Assembly (NCBI RefSeq): GCF_001894745.1
Contig: NZ_BBYF01000002.1
Span: 434,001-498,000, forward strand
Source of the DNA: Paenibacillus sp. NAIST15-1
Lineage (GTDB): Bacteria; Bacillota; Bacilli; Paenibacillales; Paenibacillaceae
Length of the DNA: 64,000 nucleotides
Direction of reading: 5' to 3'
The position numbers and the translations under genes were made by a program. The first letter of the stretch is position 1, and the number at the start of each line of letters is the position of its first letter. This document shows positions 62,520-64,000 of the stretch, one piece after another. Under the pieces are notes generated by a model that worked only from the letters and a program-made list of their open reading frames with translations, was not told where the DNA came from and made no database searches.

Positions 62520-64000
62520 CTATTTTATACCCTTTTCTTTTTTTAATTTTTCCCTATATTTTTTCTTTGCTTCTTTTACTTGAGCTCTAATAATTATTTT
62601 TGAGCAATCAGCACAATATTTTTTTGCGTTATTGGTTGCCAGCACACGTAAACCGCATAACTCGCAAGCTATGTATTTGTGATTGTATTTATTGTGAATA
62701 TTTGCTTTTAAATTTTCAACTATAATGTCCCCAAAAGTAGACCATAGTGTTGTTTTATGACTGCTATTTTTGTCTCCATACAGATATTTCACTAATATGT
62801 CAACAACGTAGTAAGGATCACTATTGGTTTCAAGTAGCTCGTTACGGATTTTTCTATATGTATGAGTATTTTCAAAGGACGAACTGTTCTCGTCATAGTC
62901 AATTGAAATGAAGCGTTTCTTAAGATCTAACTTTGAGTATTTCTCTATGATGTCTTGATTCATTTCCACATCAAGTGATTTCATTAAATTGATGTAATCA
63001 AACGAGCCAATATTTGTTCTATTAAAGTTGATCCTACTGTTCGGAATTAGTTTACCCATTCGATTCACAGTGCTGTTACTCATGGGTTCTACGTTTGATT
63101 CATTTTTATCCTTGGCATGAATAAAAAAGTGTGGAACTTTAGTCCTTGTATATCGAGTTATAAGTCTGTTGATTTTTTCTGGTCTTGTTGGTTTGTACAA
63201 TGTCTTAGCATAATCAATAGTAAAGTTATTCTCCATACATAGAATCTTGATCACATCTAGGTTAATATCATTACTGTTCCATATTTTAGTTATATCATTG
63301 CTTATTACACCAATATTACCACCAGTGTAAGCAGCCTTAAGTCCATTGTAGATATTCTCGGTATTAATTAACTCTGCACCTGCTTTTGCCATGTTGTAGT
63401 AAAGGGGAACAATGTCCTTCATATTTCTCTCGGCAACAGTAACTAGGGTAATGTCGTTCGATACTAGACTCTTGTCACCGTCATTGTCAAACATAAGCAC
63501 TTTGCTTATGGGATCTTGGCAGCTCGTGTACAGACTCTTTGTGACATACCATCTTTTCATTTCTTTAGTTATTGTATTCATCCTGATTGCATGTTCTCGA
63601 TACAAATGAGGACTTCTTAAGCAATCAAGCTTCTCATTATGGTTATAGAGTGAGCAAAATATATCTCCATTAGACAGTAATCCTTTTGGATTAGACTCTT
63701 TCAGAAATATAAATTCGCAGAATGCGTAAAGATCAGGAGATATGAAAGTGTACTTTCCTTCAATATCGATTTTTCCAGCCTTCGCATTTTTAATCAGACT
63801 CTTTTTAGTTTGCTTAATGATTTCTCGACTATATACATCTTTCAGTAGTTCAGGATATATATCTAAAGCCTGTTGGAAGTAGTTCTTGTTTGTATTAGAT
63901 TCTGTTACACCAAGAACTTTTAACATTGTTCTACGATCTTCTCCAAGGGAAGTAATGACTTCCTTGGTTGAACTAGTAAGTTCAATTAGTTCATCTTCCG
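62520..64000 (-). CDS. YonO/QDE-1-like phage RNA polymerase, C-terminal part (gene continues past edge)
   Basis: The frame is open to the window edge, so the visible 493 or so codons are the 3' part of a larger gene. The catalytic double-psi barrel signature is FDNDGDKSL, the DxDGD metal site, at bases 63474-63488, preceded by CLRSPHLYREHAIR. Downstream AERNMKDIVPLYYNMAKAG and GNIGVISNDITKIWN are typical of single-chain YonO-type polymerases of SP-beta-like phages. A zinc ribbon (CELCGLRV ... YCADC) ends the protein. In SP-beta this enzyme transcribes late genes, and here it lies at the head of the late operon. An ATG at 63926 is not the true start because homologous-looking sequence continues upstream of it. 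Confidence 0.85.
   Translation of the reverse strand, partial: EDELIELTSSTKEVITSLGEDRRTMLKVLGVTESNTNKNYFQQALDIYPELLKDVYSREIIKQTKKSLIKNAKAGKIDIEGKYTFISPDLYAFCEFIFLKESNPKGLLSNGDIFCSLYNHNEKLDCLRSPHLYREHAIRMNTITKEMKRWYVTKSLYTSCQDPISKVLMFDNDGDKSLVSNDITLVTVAERNMKDIVPLYYNMAKAGAELINTENIYNGLKAAYTGGNIGVISNDITKIWNSNDINLDVIKILCMENNFTIDYAKTLYKPTRPEKINRLITRYTRTKVPHFFIHAKDKNESNVEPMSNSTVNRMGKLIPNSRINFNRTNIGSFDYINLMKSLDVEMNQDIIEKYSKLDLKKRFISIDYDENSSSFENTHTYRKIRNELLETNSDPYYVVDILVKYLYGDKNSSHKTTLWSTFGDIIVENLKANIHNKYNHKYIACELCGLRVLATNNAKKYCADCSKIIIRAQVKEAKKKYREKLKKEKGIK

Larger units (their letters stand above)
24074..64000. mobile_element. SP-beta-like prophage, left part, continuing past the window edge
   Basis: AT-rich block of about 40 kb holding, on the minus strand, a complete late module (terminase, portal, protease, capsid, tail, lysis) together with HU, a metallophosphoesterase and a YonO/QDE-1-like RNA polymerase. 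A tyrosine-recombinase-like gene lies inside the tail module. That combination is characteristic of Bacillus phage SP-beta and relatives. The integrase (in SP-beta a large serine recombinase at one end), the repressor genes and the right attachment site are not in the window. Confidence 0.88.

Noticed and set aside
24074-64000. CRISPR array, insertion sequence or diversity-generating retroelement
   Set aside because: No regularly spaced repeats, no transposase and no reverse transcriptase frame was seen. The fibre mosaic has no template repeat.

Overview
The window is chromosomal DNA of an endospore-forming, low-GC Gram-positive bacterium, most likely a member of the Paenibacillaceae. The evidence is a sporulation gene set (cotE, spoVK), the order mutS-mutL-rRNA methyltransferase-miaA-hfq, strong GGAGG ribosome sites, and phage lysins carrying SLH and copper-amine-oxidase-like domains typical of this family. 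Positions 1 to about 24,070 are host chromosome of moderate GC. From about 24,070 to the right edge lies a much more AT-rich prophage that continues beyond the window.

Host part: a peptide/nickel-type ABC permease with an unusual N-terminal extension faces a fused double ABC ATPase. These are followed by a beta-carbonic anhydrase and a HesB-like protein, an M32 carboxypeptidase, a NitT/TauT-type ABC transporter (lipoprotein, ATPase, permease), an aromatic-acid-exporter-like membrane protein, the outer spore coat morphogen CotE and an amidoligase-like protein. Next come the mismatch repair pair mutS-mutL, an RsmJ-like methyltransferase overlapping miaA, then hfq, a class A penicillin-binding protein and finally spoVK. 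Most transcription units end in clear intrinsic terminators.

The host spoVK gene is cut after about 192 codons. The DNA that follows is AT-rich and phage-like: a small double-HTH protein and then a complete, diverged second SpoVK-type AAA ATPase, both on the strand of the broken gene. All other phage genes lie on the minus strand. They run from the right edge toward the junction as a late operon: a YonO/QDE-1-like RNA polymerase (partial), HU, metallophosphoesterase, HNH endonuclease, small and large terminase (the latter with a 442-residue intein in its Walker A motif), portal, prohead protease/scaffold, decoration and capsid proteins, connectors, tail tube, a degenerate tyrosine recombinase, a free-standing homing endonuclease, tape measure, distal tail, tail spike, tail fibre, XkdX, GH25-SLH lysin, holin, M23 lysin and a second holin. 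This content and order resemble Bacillus phage SP-beta.

The most interesting reading is that an SP-beta-like prophage integrates into the sporulation gene spoVK and delivers its own full-length SpoVK just downstream of the host promoter and truncated gene. It could thus replace the function it destroys. Other points are a portal gene that appears to start at AUU and encodes an AT-hook, a GC-rich imported receptor-binding module in the tail fibre, a tRNA T-arm/acceptor-like fold between tail genes, and a strand-biased GGGGAG motif.
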